A stretch of DNA of 40,584 nucleotides from Candidatus Pseudogracilibacillus intestinigallinarum (GTDB lineage: Bacteria > Bacillota > Bacilli > Bacillales > Amphibacillaceae), in contig DXHX01000117.1 of the NCBI GenBank assembly GCA_019113205.1, positions 1 to 40,584 of the forward strand, in the 5' to 3' direction. Below the pieces are notes generated by a model that was given only the letters and a program-made list of their open reading frames with translations, was not told the origin of the DNA and searched no databases. The translations under genes and the position numbers were made by a program. Shown here one piece after another: positions 7,607-23,707 of this stretch (positions are counted from its first letter, which is position 1; the number at the start of each line of letters is the position of its first letter).

Positions 7607-9841
7607 ATGAGTACGTCGAGTGACTACAATAATAGGCAAAGTGAAAAAAAATTAGGAGCAGTCTTTTATGTTTCTACAATAATTATCGCATTGTTCGTAA
7701 TTTGGGGAGCTGCTTCACCTAGTTCTCTAAATAGTGTAGCTAGTGATGCATTAGAATGGATGATTACGAGTTTCGGTTGGTTTTATATGTTGATTACTGC
7801 ATTTTTTGTTTTATTCGTAATTGTACTTGCAATCAGTCCATTCGGTAATATTAAATTAGGTAAAGATGATGATGAACCAGAATTTTCTTGGTTATCATGG
7901 ATTGGAATGCTTTTTGCCGCAGGTATTGGGGTTGGATTCGTCTTTTTCGGGGTAGCAGAACCATTGCTTTATTATAATGATCCACCTGTAGGAATTGAAC
8001 CGGGAACACGTGATGCTGCATTAGCCGGTCTTCGTTATGGAGCATATCACTGGGCATTTCACCCTTGGGCAATATTCTCCATTGTTGGTTTAACTTTAGC
8101 ATATGTACAGTTTAGAAAAGGGAAACCAGCATTAATTAGTTCAGCATTTTATCCTTTCTTAGGAAATAAAACAGATGGTAAAATTGGAAAAACAATTGAT
8201 ATTTTAGCAGTACTTGCTACTTGTACTGGTGTTGCAACAACATTCGGTCTAAGTGCAATGCAAATGACAGGTGGATTGTCTTATTTAACACCTATACCAA
8301 ATACGACTTCCGTCCAATTAATTATTATTGCAATTGTAACGGTTTGTTTTATGATTTCTGCTGCATCAGGACTTGATAAAGGGATTAAAATTTTAAGTAA
8401 TACGAATATCGCCATTGCTGGAATTTTAATGTTATTTATCATTATCTTTGGTCCGACATTATTTATTGCAGAAAGTTTTGTAACGACATTAGGTGGATAT
8501 ATTTCGAATGTTGTTCCAATGGCTCTAACTTTAACACCATTTTCAGAAAGTGATTGGTTAGGGAAAAATACCATTTTCTTCTGGGCATGGCATATTGCAT
8601 GGGCACCATTTATGGGATTATTTATTGCACGTATTTCAAAAGGACGTACGGTACGTCAATTTATTTCCGGAGTATTACTCGTTCCGGCAGTCATTGCTGT
8701 ACTATGGTTTAGTGTGTTCGGTGGAACTGCATTAAATATTGAGATCGATGGTGCTGGTGGATTAGCGACTATCGTTGATTCAAACGTTGAATTAGCATTA
8801 TTTGCGATGTTAGAACATTTACCGTTTGGATTAATTACTAGTACAATCGGAATTATCTTGATCTTTATCTTCTTTATTACATCTGCAGACTCTGCAACAT
8901 ATGTATTAAGTTCCATGACATCCAGAGGTTCTCTTGCTCCACCAATGAAAATAAAAGTCATTTGGGGATTATTAATTGCTGGAACAGCTAGTATTTTACT
9001 CGTTAGTGGTGGTGGCGGATTAGATGCATTACAAACCGCTTCGCTCATTGCTGCATTACCATTTGCGATCGTCATGATCTTTTTAATCATTAGTATTTTC
9101 ATTATGTTCAAACGAGATTATTCATTACAAAAACGACTACAAACAACTGCAGATCGTGAAGAAGTAAAAGAAGAATTTCGTGATGAATTTCTTGAGGAAA
9201 TAAAAGAAGATGCGATTGATGCATTAGAAACACCTTCAGAGGAACAAATGGCAAAGGTAACAGATGAAATGAAAGAACAATTTGTTACAACAGCAAAAGA
9301 AGAATGGTATGACGAAGTAAAAGACGAAGTGTACGATAAATTTAAAGATGAAGCATACGAAGAAGTAAAAGACGATATTTACGATGAAGTGAAAGATAAG
9401 GCATATGATGAAGTAAAAGATGATGTATATGATAAATTTAAAGATGAAGCTTATGAAGAAGTAAAAGACGATATTTATGATGAATTAAAGGATAAAGCGT
9501 ATGATGAAGTAAAAGACGATGTATACGAAGAATTAAAAGATAAAGCATATGATGAGGTAAAAGACGACGTATACGAGAAGTTTAAAGATGAAGCCTATGA
9601 TGAAGTGAAAGATGATATTTTCGAAGAACTAAAAGATAAAGCATACAATGAAGTAAAAGATGATATCTTTGAAGAATTGAAAGATAAGGCATATGACGAA
9701 GTAAAAGATGACATTTTTGAGGAATTAAAAGATAAGGCATATGAGGAAATTAAAGATGATTTATATGACGAAATGAAGGATGACATAATCAATGACCTCG
9801 TTCGTAATATAAATGACGACGATAATGAAGATAGGCGATAA
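7607..9841 (+). CDS. BCCT family betaine/carnitine/choline transporter with a repetitive acidic C-terminal tail
   Basis: Residues 1-505 form a standard 12-helix BCCT transporter for a quaternary-ammonium or related osmolyte. Marks include AAGIGVGFVFFGVAEPL (104-120), HWAFHPWA (148-155) and WAWHIAWAPF with ARISKGRTVRQF after it. Family members are about 500 residues; this one has 744. The extra 240 residues are highly charged and contain ten tandem 16-residue units at 570-729, such as EVKDDVYDKFKDEAYE, with strongly negative net charge and predicted helix. Two positions of the BetP tryptophan stretch differ: N321 for W366 and H329 for W374. AAAGGAAG precedes the ATG, and a sigma-B-like promoter lies upstream. 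The role is probably osmoprotectant uptake; the exact substrate is uncertain. Confidence 0.93.
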   Translation: MSTSSDYNNRQSEKKLGAVFYVSTIIIALFVIWGAASPSSLNSVASDALEWMITSFGWFYMLITAFFVLFVIVLAISPFGNIKLGKDDDEPEFSWLSWIGMLFAAGIGVGFVFFGVAEPLLYYNDPPVGIEPGTRDAALAGLRYGAYHWAFHPWAIFSIVGLTLAYVQFRKGKPALISSAFYPFLGNKTDGKIGKTIDILAVLATCTGVATTFGLSAMQMTGGLSYLTPIPNTTSVQLIIIAIVTVCFMISAASGLDKGIKILSNTNIAIAGILMLFIIIFGPTLFIAESFVTTLGGYISNVVPMALTLTPFSESDWLGKNTIFFWAWHIAWAPFMGLFIARISKGRTVRQFISGVLLVPAVIAVLWFSVFGGTALNIEIDGAGGLATIVDSNVELALFAMLEHLPFGLITSTIGIILIFIFFITSADSATYVLSSMTSRGSLAPPMKIKVIWGLLIAGTASILLVSGGGGLDALQTASLIAALPFAIVMIFLIISIFIMFKRDYSLQKRLQTTADREEVKEEFRDEFLEEIKEDAIDALETPSEEQMAKVTDEMKEQFVTTAKEEWYDEVKDEVYDKFKDEAYEEVKDDIYDEVKDKAYDEVKDDVYDKFKDEAYEEVKDDIYDELKDKAYDEVKDDVYEELKDKAYDEVKDDVYEKFKDEAYDEVKDDIFEELKDKAYNEVKDDIFEELKDKAYDEVKDDIFEELKDKAYEEIKDDLYDEMKDDIINDLVRNINDDDNEDRR
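9314..9793 (+). repeat. ten 48-bp in-frame repeats in the BCCT gene tail
   Basis: Ten tandem units of 48 bp encode 16-residue repeats, each of which is two related 8-mers (V/I-K-D-D spaced with K-D-E/K-A-Y). Neighbouring units that are almost identical as protein (units 7-9) differ at many third codon positions. This points to old repeats held by selection on the protein rather than recent DNA duplication. Confidence 0.95.
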
Positions 9842-9846
9842 TCGCA

Positions 9847-9890
9847 AGCCCAAATGGTTGAAGAGGTTTCAATCATTTGGGCTATTTTAA
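9847..9890 (+). terminator. terminator after the BCCT gene
   Basis: A long hairpin (AGCCCAAATG at 9847-9856 with CATTTGGGCT at 9874-9883, extended inward by GTTGAA/TTCAA) is followed by ATTTTAATTT. Confidence 0.8.
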
Positions 9891-9961
9891 TTTGTTACAT
9901 CAAATTCACGCTCTATTCATCTTCATCCCTAATAATAAAAGTTGTACGAAAAAGGGAAAGG

Positions 9962-12130
9962 ATGAATAAGATGTTACATTTTTTTAGAAAGATAAGTCAT
10001 TTTTCTAGTAGTAAGCGAGGAGCGAAAATTGTATTATCGATTTGGCTTCTTGCTGTTATTATATTAAGTGTCACGCTTCCATCAGCGAAAGATTATGAAG
10101 GAAGTAGTGGAGAAGGTAGTACAACAGAAAATACACCTTCAGAAATTGCAGAGGAAACATTAAAGGAACAGTTTCCATCGAAAGAAGGATTGCCAGCCTT
10201 ACTTGTCTTTCATGATGAAAAAGGGATCTCATCTGAAACAAAGGAAAAAATAACCGAATTAAGTGAATGGCTCATGTCAGAGGAAAAACCTGAAGAAATT
10301 ATTAGTTCCTTACCATATCACCAATTTTCGGATGATATACAGAAGCAAATGTATTCAGAAGATGAATCAACTTTGCTATTTAACGTTACATTAGAAGAAG
10401 GGCTAGAGTCGGGAGAAGCAAACGATGTATTAAATACATTAAGAGAAAAAGTATCATCGTTAGGTCTCACGGATATAGAGTTTGAAATTACTGGTCCTGC
10501 TGGAATTGCAGCAGATACAACAGCATTATTTAAAAATGCTGACTTCGTTTTAATGATTGCAACGGTCGTGCTCATTTTCATTATCTTAATTGTCATTTAT
10601 CGTTCTCCATTACTAGCGATTACACCACTTCTCATTGCGGGAATTGTCTATGGAGTCGTTGATCGTATTATTGGATTTGCCGGAGCAAAGGAATTGTTTT
10701 CTATTGATAGCCAAGCAGTTTCTATTATGCTCGTATTGTTATTTGCTGTCTTAACTGACTATAGTTTATTCATTTTTTCTAGATATAGAGAAGCATTAAG
10801 TAAACATGAATCAAAATATACGTCCATGCAAGAAGCGATTTATCATGTTTCTGAACCGATTTTCTTTAGTGGTGGAACTGTATTTTTAGCTATGATGACA
10901 CTTTTTGCAACGGTTTTTAAACCGTACAACCATTTTGCACCAGTATTTTCTATTGCGGTCATCGTTATTTTAATTGCCGGTTTAACATTAATTCCAAGTA
11001 TATTCGCATTAATGGGGAGAAGAGCGTTTTGGCCATTCATCCCAAAAGTACAAGAAAATAAAACGAAGAAAAGTCGCTTATGGACAAAAGTAAGTGAAAT
11101 AGTAAAAAAACGTCCTACAATGTTAGCATCCATCTTACTCATTATCTTTTTAATTGGTGCAGCTAATTTTATAACGATAAACTTTTCATTTAATTTATTG
11201 AAATCTTTTCCGGATGATATGTCATCCCGTAACGGTTTTGAACTATTAGAAGAAAATTATCCAGTTGGGGAACTCGCTCCAACAACTATCATTTTTGAAA
11301 CAAAGGACGAAATCGTAGTAAATGATACATTTAAAAAAGAAATGAAAAATATTATCGAGCGAATAAATGAATTAGATGGGATAGAAGCCGTATCACCAGA
11401 ACGAGAGGCTCTCGGTGATAAACTACCAAATGATTTCATCGCAGAGTCGAATAAGGCAGTAAAATTACAGGTCATATTAAAGGATCATCCGTATGAGAGG
11501 GAAGCCTTAACGACAATCAAAGATATCCGAAATGTTGAAGAGGATATTATAGCTCATACTGATTTTGACAAAATGCATATTGCCGGGCAAACCGCAGCAC
11601 AGCTTGATGTAAAAGAGATGAACGACCGAGATACCATTGTTTTATTTGCGGCAGTAACTATTTTACTCATTATCGTGCTTGCATTCCAAACAAAATCGAT
11701 TATTCTTCCATTTCTAATGATGGGAACTATTTTATTATCTTATTTTGCATCGATGGGCTTTAGTTGGTGGATTTTCCAATATATATTTAATTTAGATGCC
11801 ATTAGTTATAGATTACCTGTATATACATTTATTTTTATGGTTGCATTAGGAATTGACTATAATATAATGCTCGTATCGAGAATTCGTGAAGAAGCAGAAA
11901 AATATCCTTGGAAAGAGGCGGTTGCAAGGGGAGTACAATTAACAGGTGGGGTCATCTCATCTGCAGGTATTATTTTAGCAGCAACATTCTCTGTCTTAAT
12001 GACACAACCATTACAAGAGTTATTTTTATTCGGCTTTACGATGGGAATAGGAATTTTACTAGATACCTTTATTATTCGTGGTATATTTATGCCATCGTTA
12101 TTAATTTTATTGTTTCAAAAAAATAAATAG
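9962..12130 (+). CDS. MMPL/RND family membrane exporter (YdfJ-like)
   Basis: The protein has 722 residues (B. subtilis YdfJ is similar) and two RND-like halves. Each half has one N-terminal helix, a large extracellular loop rich in acidic residues, and a five- to six-helix bundle. The conserved second-helix motifs DYSLFIFSRYRE and GIDYNIMLVSRIREE are present in the two halves, with the Asp expected to carry protons. MMPL proteins export lipids, peptides or drugs; the substrate here is unknown. I chose the ATG at 9962, close behind AAAGGGAAAGG; an in-frame ATG at 9971 is possible, and a frame open from 9854 crosses a terminator. It follows the BCCT gene on the same strand but has its own transcript. 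Confidence 0.88.
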   Translation: MNKMLHFFRKISHFSSSKRGAKIVLSIWLLAVIILSVTLPSAKDYEGSSGEGSTTENTPSEIAEETLKEQFPSKEGLPALLVFHDEKGISSETKEKITELSEWLMSEEKPEEIISSLPYHQFSDDIQKQMYSEDESTLLFNVTLEEGLESGEANDVLNTLREKVSSLGLTDIEFEITGPAGIAADTTALFKNADFVLMIATVVLIFIILIVIYRSPLLAITPLLIAGIVYGVVDRIIGFAGAKELFSIDSQAVSIMLVLLFAVLTDYSLFIFSRYREALSKHESKYTSMQEAIYHVSEPIFFSGGTVFLAMMTLFATVFKPYNHFAPVFSIAVIVILIAGLTLIPSIFALMGRRAFWPFIPKVQENKTKKSRLWTKVSEIVKKRPTMLASILLIIFLIGAANFITINFSFNLLKSFPDDMSSRNGFELLEENYPVGELAPTTIIFETKDEIVVNDTFKKEMKNIIERINELDGIEAVSPEREALGDKLPNDFIAESNKAVKLQVILKDHPYEREALTTIKDIRNVEEDIIAHTDFDKMHIAGQTAAQLDVKEMNDRDTIVLFAAVTILLIIVLAFQTKSIILPFLMMGTILLSYFASMGFSWWIFQYIFNLDAISYRLPVYTFIFMVALGIDYNIMLVSRIREEAEKYPWKEAVARGVQLTGGVISSAGIILAATFSVLMTQPLQELFLFGFTMGIGILLDTFIIRGIFMPSLLILLFQKNK

Positions 12131-12133
12131 CAA

Positions 12134-12205
12134 GGTGAGATAGGAATCATCCTATCACCAAAAATAGCTCTGTATCATCTATGTTAGGAAGATACAGAGC
12201 TATAT
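12134..12205. terminator. bidirectional terminator between the MMPL gene and serS
   Basis: There are two hairpins. GGTGAGATAGGA/TCCTATCACC (12135-12159) comes first, then ATAGCTCTGTATC/GATACAGAGCTAT (about 12165-12203). The second has T-rich flanks on both sides (TATTTTTATTT on plus, TTTTTGG on minus), which suits two convergent genes. Confidence 0.85.
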
Positions 12206-12207
12206 TT

Positions 12208-13732
<1,525 letters not shown>

Positions 13733-13761
13733 TATATATTATCTATAGGTTACCGTTTCAA
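13733..13761 (-). promoter_or_regulatory. serS promoter
   Basis: Minus strand: TTGAAA (13761-13756), 17 bases, TATATA (13738-13733), just ahead of the T-box. The -35 is embedded in the small palindrome TTACCGTTTGAAACGGTAA at the end of pdxS. Confidence 0.7.
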
Positions 13762-13782
13762 ACGGTAAAAATCAAGTGCGAA

Positions 13783-14631
<849 letters not shown>

Positions 14632-14647
14632 TTCGTTATCCCCCTAG

Positions 14648-15964
14648 TTAGAATAAATCTGTTATTTTTGTAAAGAGACTTGCAAAAAATGAGCCAATAC
14701 CACTCATTAATAAACTAAACCAATTTTTCTTTTCTACATCTTCTGTTGCAACGATATCTACTGTAAATGTTTTATCTTCGGTAATATATCCAGGATCATT
14801 TTCACCTTCATATATTAATTTCGCTACTCCAACTTTATCGCCTTTTTTAATTGGTGCTTCTAATTGTCCATCTTTGTTCAATAATGATTCATCTATTTCA
14901 TAGGAAACGTTATATTCTCCTTCAGTTCCTTTTTGAATTGGAGCAGAGATTTTTTCAGCTATTTCAATGCCGACTTTATCTGCTTTTCCTTTCGAAACAT
15001 CTAATGTTTTTTCTGTTTCTAATTGATGTCCAGCAGGGAATAACTCTACTTCACCAAATTCTTTGAAACCAAAATCTAATAATCTAGCTGTTTCTTTAAA
15101 TCTTTCTTCTACGCTTTTCGTTCTCATTACAACTGTAATTAAACGTTGTCCATCTTTTTCAGCGGTAGAAGTAAATGCATATCCAGCTAAATCTGTATGA
15201 CCTGTTTTTAAACCATCTACACCTTCATAATAGAATTGCTTTAAGTTTTGTGAATCGTGTGGCAACATCCAGTTATAATTTGTAATTTCTAATCCGTCGA
15301 ATGTCGTATTCGTTACACTCGTCGTTTCTAATACTTCAGGATAATCAGATACTAAATGGTAAGCTAATAATGCAGCAGACTTCGCTGATAAAAGGTTTGT
15401 GTCATCTGCTTTCGTTCCTTCTGGATGTTTTCCATCTAATAATTTATTATCTAGCCCATTTGAGTTAACGAATTTAAAATCAGTTAAACCTAATTTTTCA
15501 CCTGTTTCATTCATCAGTTCAACAAATTTACCTTCTGTTCCACTAATTAATTCAGCTAATGCAATCGATGTCGCATTATCCGAATAAATTGCCATTGCTT
15601 CGTATAATTCTTTTACTGTGTAATCCTTATCTTGGGTTAAACCAACACCAGAGAAGTTATTATTAGCGGAAATTTCGTATGCATAATCACTAATCTGTGT
15701 TTTATCATCCCATTTAAGATCTCCTGAGTTAATCTTGTCCAACACGATATACTCAGTCATCATTTTTGTCATACTTGCTGGAGGTAATGCTTCATTTTCA
15801 TTTTTGGCATACAATATTTTACCTGTTTCCACATCTACAATAATTGCAGACTCTGCTTTTGTTTTCATACTTTTTGCCTCTATCGAATTTGGTGCAACAA
15901 TAGATAATATCATTGCAAATACGATGAGAGAAAATAATACGGTTCTTTTATACATCTTACTCAC
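14648..15964 (-). CDS. dacA: D-alanyl-D-alanine carboxypeptidase (PBP5, DacA)
   Basis: This enzyme removes the terminal D-Ala from peptidoglycan pentapeptides outside the membrane. The 438-residue protein has a signal peptide (about 1-30, cleaved near SIEAKS). Its penicillin-binding motifs are S64-M-T-K67, S128-D-N130 and K253-T-G255. A beta-rich PBP5 C-terminal domain follows, ending in an amphipathic membrane anchor (WFSLLMSGIGSFFASLF). The GTG at 15964 follows GGAGG by seven bases; the ATG three codons later is too far from it. It lies 26 bases after guaB, so probably in the same operon. Confidence 0.96.
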   Translation of the reverse strand: MSKMYKRTVLFSLIVFAMILSIVAPNSIEAKSMKTKAESAIIVDVETGKILYAKNENEALPPASMTKMMTEYIVLDKINSGDLKWDDKTQISDYAYEISANNNFSGVGLTQDKDYTVKELYEAMAIYSDNATSIALAELISGTEGKFVELMNETGEKLGLTDFKFVNSNGLDNKLLDGKHPEGTKADDTNLLSAKSAALLAYHLVSDYPEVLETTSVTNTTFDGLEITNYNWMLPHDSQNLKQFYYEGVDGLKTGHTDLAGYAFTSTAEKDGQRLITVVMRTKSVEERFKETARLLDFGFKEFGEVELFPAGHQLETEKTLDVSKGKADKVGIEIAEKISAPIQKGTEGEYNVSYEIDESLLNKDGQLEAPIKKGDKVGVAKLIYEGENDPGYITEDKTFTVDIVATEDVEKKNWFSLLMSGIGSFFASLFTKITDLF

Positions 15965-15990
15965 TACTTTACCTCCATCACCTATCTACA

Positions 15991-17502
<1,512 letters not shown>

Positions 17503-17611
17503 TTAAAATCATAACTCATTTTTTCATAAAGATAAAGAAGATACTGTCTATTTTTCGTTAAGTTTTCATGACGAAATAAAAATAGTATTTTTCATTTCCT
17601 TATCTTTCCAT

Positions 17612-17652
17612 AAAAGAAAAAGAACTACATTAAAATTAGCTCTTTTTCTTTT
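17612..17652 (-). terminator. terminator after gyrA
   Basis: A 12-bp stem (17612-17623 with 17641-17652, AAAAGAAAAAGA / TCTTTTTCTTTT) has the T-rich arm acting as the U-tract on the minus strand. It separates the gyr genes from guaB. Confidence 0.75.
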
Positions 17653-17673
17653 CAAAAATTTTATTCAACCATA

Positions 17674-20190
17674 TTATTCTGTTTGATCATCTGATGATTC
17701 ATCTGTTGCTTCTGAAGTTTCCGGTGTTTCTAAAGCTTCTAGACTTTCTTCATCCTCGATTTCTTCTTCATCAATTTTGGCAACAGTTGCTACTTCTTCA
17801 CCGTCTTGAACACGGATGAGGCGAACACCTTGTGTATTACGACCTGTTACAGGGATGCCTTCTACAGGAATACGAATTAAGACACCATCAACCGTCATAA
17901 CCATTAAATCTTCATCTCCGTGGACAATTTTCACTTTTACAACATGGCCAGTATCTTCTGTTAAGCGACAAACATAATATCCTTTTCCGCCACGATTCGT
18001 TTTACGGTATTCAGATTCGATTGTTCGTTTACCAATCCCTTTACTTGTCACATGTAATATATAACCGTCTTTTTCAACGATTTCCATGGAAACAACTTCA
18101 TCATCCCCACGTAAGGAAATCCCTCTAACACCTGCGGCAACTCTTCCCATCGAACGGACAACATTTTCATCGAAACGAATAATATAACCGTTTTTCGTTG
18201 CGATAATGACATCTCTTGTTCCATCTGTCGAACGTACCGATATTAATTCATCTTCATCTTTTAAAGTGATAGCAATTAATCCACCACGACGAATATTTGC
18301 GAAGTTTTGTAATGGGACACGTTTTGAAATACCTGTTTGTGTCGTAAAGAATAAATATCCTTCTTCTTCAAAGTCTTTTACTGTAATGACTGTATTTATA
18401 TATTCATCTTGTTCGATTTGTAATAAGTTAATAATCGGAATTCCTTTTGCTGTTCTATTGAACTCAGGAATTTCGTATCCTTTTAGACGGTATACTTTCC
18501 CTTTATTCGTAAAGAATAGAACCGTATCATGTGTAGATGTTGTAACTAAATGTTCGACAAAGTCATCATCATTCGTTCCCATTCCTTGTACACCACGTCC
18601 ACCACGATTTTGTGTACGATATGTCGAAGTAGGGAGACGTTTAATATAGTTTTTATGTGTTAATGTAATAATAATATTTTCTTCAGGAATTAAGTCTTCA
18701 TCTTCAAAGAAATCTGCGCCACCGACTGTTATTTCAGTACGGCGATCATCATTAAATTTCTCTTTAATTTCCATTAATTCTTCACGGATTATTTCTAACA
18801 CTTTTTCTTCATCCGCTAAAATTGCTTTTAATTCTTCGATTAACTTTAAGATTTCCGCATATTCTTCTTCGATTTTTTCACGTTCTAAACCTGTTAAACG
18901 TTGTAATCGCATATCTAAAATTGCTTGTGCTTGTTTTTCGGATAACTTAAATCGTTCGATTAATCCTGTACGTGCAATATCCGCTGTTTTTGAATTACGA
19001 ATGAGTGTAATCACTTCGTCTAAATGATCTAACGCAATTCGTAATCCTTCTAAAATATGTGCACGTGCTTCTGCTTTTTTCAAATCGAATTGTGTACGAC
19101 GTGTAATAATGTTCATTTGATGTTCTAAATAATGCTCTAAACATTCTTTGATCGTCAATACTTTCGGTGTACCATTTACAAGTGCTAACATATTGATTCC
19201 GAATGTTGTTTGTAGGGCCGTATATTTATATAAATTATTTAAAATAACATTCGCATTTACATCTCGACGTAAACGAATAACAATTCTCATCCCATTTCGG
19301 TCTGATTCATCATTTAATTCCGTAATACCGTCGATTTTTTTATCACGAACAAGTTCTGCAATTTTTTCGATTAATTTTGCCTTGTTTACTTGATATGGAA
19401 GTTCTGTCACGATTAATGTTGTCGTTCCATTTTTATTTTCTTCTACATCAATTTTGGCACGTAACGTAATCGAGCCGCGGCCAGTTTCATATGCTCGACG
19501 AATACCGCTTCTTCCCATAATAATTCCTGCAGTAGGGAAGTCTGGACCAGGAATATGTTCTTCCATCAATTCATCGATTGTAAGATCAGGATTTTTACTT
19601 AATGCTAAAACTGCATCGATCGTTTCTCCTAAATTATGTGGTGGAATATTCGTCGCCATTCCTACCGCAATACCAGATGAACCATTTACTAATAAATTTG
19701 GAAAACGTGCAGGTAAAAACACTGGTTCTCTTTCAGATCCATCATAGTTATCTTGATAATCAATCGTATCCTTTTGAATATCTCGTAATAATTCCATCGC
19801 TAGTTTAGACATTCTTGCCTCTGTATAACGCATTGCCGCCGCAGAGTCACCATCTACAGATCCAAAGTTCCCATGTCCATCGACTAATAAATAACGATGA
19901 CTAAAATCTTGTGCCATACGTACCATTGCTTCATAGATAGAGGAGTCACCATGTGGGTGATATTTCCCCATAACGTCCCCAACGATACGTGCAGATTTTT
20001 TATATGCTTTATCTGCATGCATTCCAGATTCATTCATCGCATATAAAATACGACGGTGAACCGGCTTTAATCCATCACGAACATCTGGAAGGGCACGTGA
20101 GACAATAACACTCATCGCATAATCCAAAAAGGATGTTCGCATTTCTTCGCTTATATTAATTTGTTCAATATTTGATTGTTGTGATTCCAC
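17674..20190 (-). CDS. gyrA: DNA gyrase subunit A
   Basis: GyrA is the breakage-reunion subunit that introduces negative supercoils with GyrB. From the chosen GTG it has 838 residues. The active-site tyrosine is Y122 (RYTEARM). The quinolone-determining region reads GDSSIYE (81-87), with serines at 83 and 84 and Glu at 87, the susceptible-type residues. The C-terminal beta-pinwheel has the GyrA box QNRGGRG. The last 35 or so residues are strongly acidic (EEEIEDEES and onward). AGGAGG is 10 bases before this GTG; the ATG at 20214 has no ribosome site. It forms a unit with gyrB. Confidence 0.96.
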   Translation of the reverse strand: MESQQSNIEQINISEEMRTSFLDYAMSVIVSRALPDVRDGLKPVHRRILYAMNESGMHADKAYKKSARIVGDVMGKYHPHGDSSIYEAMVRMAQDFSHRYLLVDGHGNFGSVDGDSAAAMRYTEARMSKLAMELLRDIQKDTIDYQDNYDGSEREPVFLPARFPNLLVNGSSGIAVGMATNIPPHNLGETIDAVLALSKNPDLTIDELMEEHIPGPDFPTAGIIMGRSGIRRAYETGRGSITLRAKIDVEENKNGTTTLIVTELPYQVNKAKLIEKIAELVRDKKIDGITELNDESDRNGMRIVIRLRRDVNANVILNNLYKYTALQTTFGINMLALVNGTPKVLTIKECLEHYLEHQMNIITRRTQFDLKKAEARAHILEGLRIALDHLDEVITLIRNSKTADIARTGLIERFKLSEKQAQAILDMRLQRLTGLEREKIEEEYAEILKLIEELKAILADEEKVLEIIREELMEIKEKFNDDRRTEITVGGADFFEDEDLIPEENIIITLTHKNYIKRLPTSTYRTQNRGGRGVQGMGTNDDDFVEHLVTTSTHDTVLFFTNKGKVYRLKGYEIPEFNRTAKGIPIINLLQIEQDEYINTVITVKDFEEEGYLFFTTQTGISKRVPLQNFANIRRGGLIAITLKDEDELISVRSTDGTRDVIIATKNGYIIRFDENVVRSMGRVAAGVRGISLRGDDEVVSMEIVEKDGYILHVTSKGIGKRTIESEYRKTNRGGKGYYVCRLTEDTGHVVKVKIVHGDEDLMVMTVDGVLIRIPVEGIPVTGRNTQGVRLIRVQDGEEVATVAKIDEEEIEDEESLEALETPETSEATDESSDDQTE

Positions 20191-20346
20191 TTCATCAAAA
20201 CCTCCTACATGCATTCAAAATCCCGTTCAAGTTCTGAAACATATGTGATTAAGTTGCTAGTTAGAAATAATGTTCATGAACCATGTATTTCCTTTACAAC
20301 ATCATTCCTTTCACATCATTTCAGACAATAATTACATTTCATCAAA

Positions 20347-22278
<1,932 letters not shown>

Positions 22279-22307
22279 CTACATTTCATAGTTAAAAATA
22301 AAGCTTA

Positions 22308-22553
22308 TTAAAATGTTTCATATATCTCATCACGATTTTTTAATGTAATCGTTGAAAAAGGACTATAATAAATTGCATCCATCGTAATTATTATTGCCTT
22401 TGCATCCGTTTCTGAACCATAAACTTTTTCGAGCTGCACATGTTTATCAATTACTTCATTCAATCGCCTGGAAGATTCCGTTAATTCATAATCTAAAATT
22501 GCGATTATTCGATTGGACTCTACAACTAGTTCATTCCCAATATAAATAAACAT
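22308..22553 (-). CDS. remB: RemB (YaaB) extracellular-matrix regulator homologue, DUF370
   Basis: The 81-residue protein matches RemB of B. subtilis in size and place, between recF and gyrB. It starts MFIYIGNELVVESNRIIAILD, typical of the DUF370 family. RemA and RemB are needed for biofilm matrix gene activation in B. subtilis; RemA is a DNA-binding ring, while the precise role of RemB is less clear. The start lies only seven bases after recF, so it is translated from the same transcript. Confidence 0.9.
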   Translation of the reverse strand: MFIYIGNELVVESNRIIAILDYELTESSRRLNEVIDKHVQLEKVYGSETDAKAIIITMDAIYYSPFSTITLKNRDEIYETF

Positions 22554-22560
22554 CGTATCA

Positions 22561-23694
22561 TCATTCCTTTACATTCGTTAAAGGGGTTAATGTTCCTTGT
22601 TCAATCTCATAAATGGAAGCCTTTTTTAATGTATCATGAAAAATTCCATCGACAGTCGTTGTAGAAACGAATGTTTGCACTTTACCTTGGATCGTACTTA
22701 ATAAGTGTGACTGCCTAAAATCATCTAATTCACTTAACACATCATCCAATAATAAAATTGGATATTCGCCCATATGTTCATAAATTAAATCTATTTCTGC
22801 TAACTTTAAAGATAATGCGGCCGTTCGTTGTTGACCCTGAGAACCGAATAATTTCACATCTTTTTCATTGATAGAAAACATCAAATCATCGCGATGTGGA
22901 CCGACGAGCGTTGTACCACGCCGAATTTCATTTTTCATTACTTTTTCAAATGCATCTCGGCATTTATTTTCTATCGTTTCCTCATCATCATCTTCCAATA
23001 CTTCTACAGAAGAAATATAAGAGATTTCTAACTCTTCTAGTTCACGACTAATTTGATAATGAATCGGGATGGCCCATTTTCGTAAACTTTGTAAAAAGTG
23101 AAATCTTTTCTTTAAAATAATCGCTGCATGTGAAATTAATTGCTCCGTTAAAATAGATAAAAATGTCGTATCAGGATCGCGTTCCATTTGTAACTGTTTT
23201 AGCATATGGTTCCGTTGTTTTAATATGCGCTGATATTGCCCTAAATGATAAATATATACAGGTTCAATTTGACCTAATTCCATATCAATAAAGCGCCTAC
23301 GCACTTGAGGGGACCCTTTTACTAAAGATAAATCTTCTGGTGCGAACATGACGACATTTAAATTACCAATATATTCACTTAATCGTTCTTGTTCTAATCG
23401 ATTTACTTTTGCTTTTTTACCATCTTTATGAAAAATTAATTCAAGTGGAATTTGTTGGGCATTATTTTTTTCAATCGTTCCAGTTATTTTGGCAAATTCT
23501 TCATTCCAAAAAATTAATTCCTTATCATTCGTCGTTCTATATGATTTTGTAAAAGCTAATATATAAATCGATTCTAATAAATTCGTTTTTCCTTGGGCAT
23601 TTTCGCCAATGATGACATTGACTTTATTATCGAATGTTACGTCTAATGAGCTATAATTTCGATAATTTTTCAATTGTAATTGTTTTATAAACAT
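22561..23694 (-). CDS. recF: DNA replication and repair protein RecF
   Basis: RecF is an SMC-like ATPase that, with RecO and RecR, loads RecA at gapped DNA. The protein has 377 residues. Walker A is [13 protein letters not shown] (about 30-42), the signature motif [18 protein letters not shown], and Walker [14 protein letters not shown]. The ATG follows GAGGAA. It is preceded by yaaA (13-base gap) and followed by remB (7-base gap), the standard Bacillus arrangement. Confidence 0.97.
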   Translation of the reverse strand: MFIKQLQLKNYRNYSSLDVTFDNKVNVIIGENAQGKTNLLESIYILAFTKSYRTTNDKELIFWNEEFAKITGTIEKNNAQQIPLELIFHKDGKKAKVNRLEQERLSEYIGNLNVVMFAPEDLSLVKGSPQVRRRFIDMELGQIEPVYIYHLGQYQRILKQRNHMLKQLQMERDPDTTFLSILTEQLISHAAIILKKRFHFLQSLRKWAIPIHYQISRELEELEISYISSVEVLEDDDEETIENKCRDAFEKVMKNEIRRGTTLVGPHRDDLMFSINEKDVKLFGSQGQQRTAALSLKLAEIDLIYEHMGEYPILLLDDVLSELDDFRQSHLLSTIQGKVQTFVSTTTVDGIFHDTLKKASIYEIEQGTLTPLTNVKE

Positions 23695-23707
23695 ACGTAT
23701 TCCTCAT

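Noticed and set aside
9595-9876. 93-codon antisense ORF in the BCCT tail
   Set aside because: It is the mirror of the 48-bp repeats (Ser/Leu/Phe-rich) with no start signals.
9854-9961. longer start for the MMPL protein
   Set aside because: The extra codons lie in the BCCT terminator; the 9962 ATG has a ribosome site and a normal family length.
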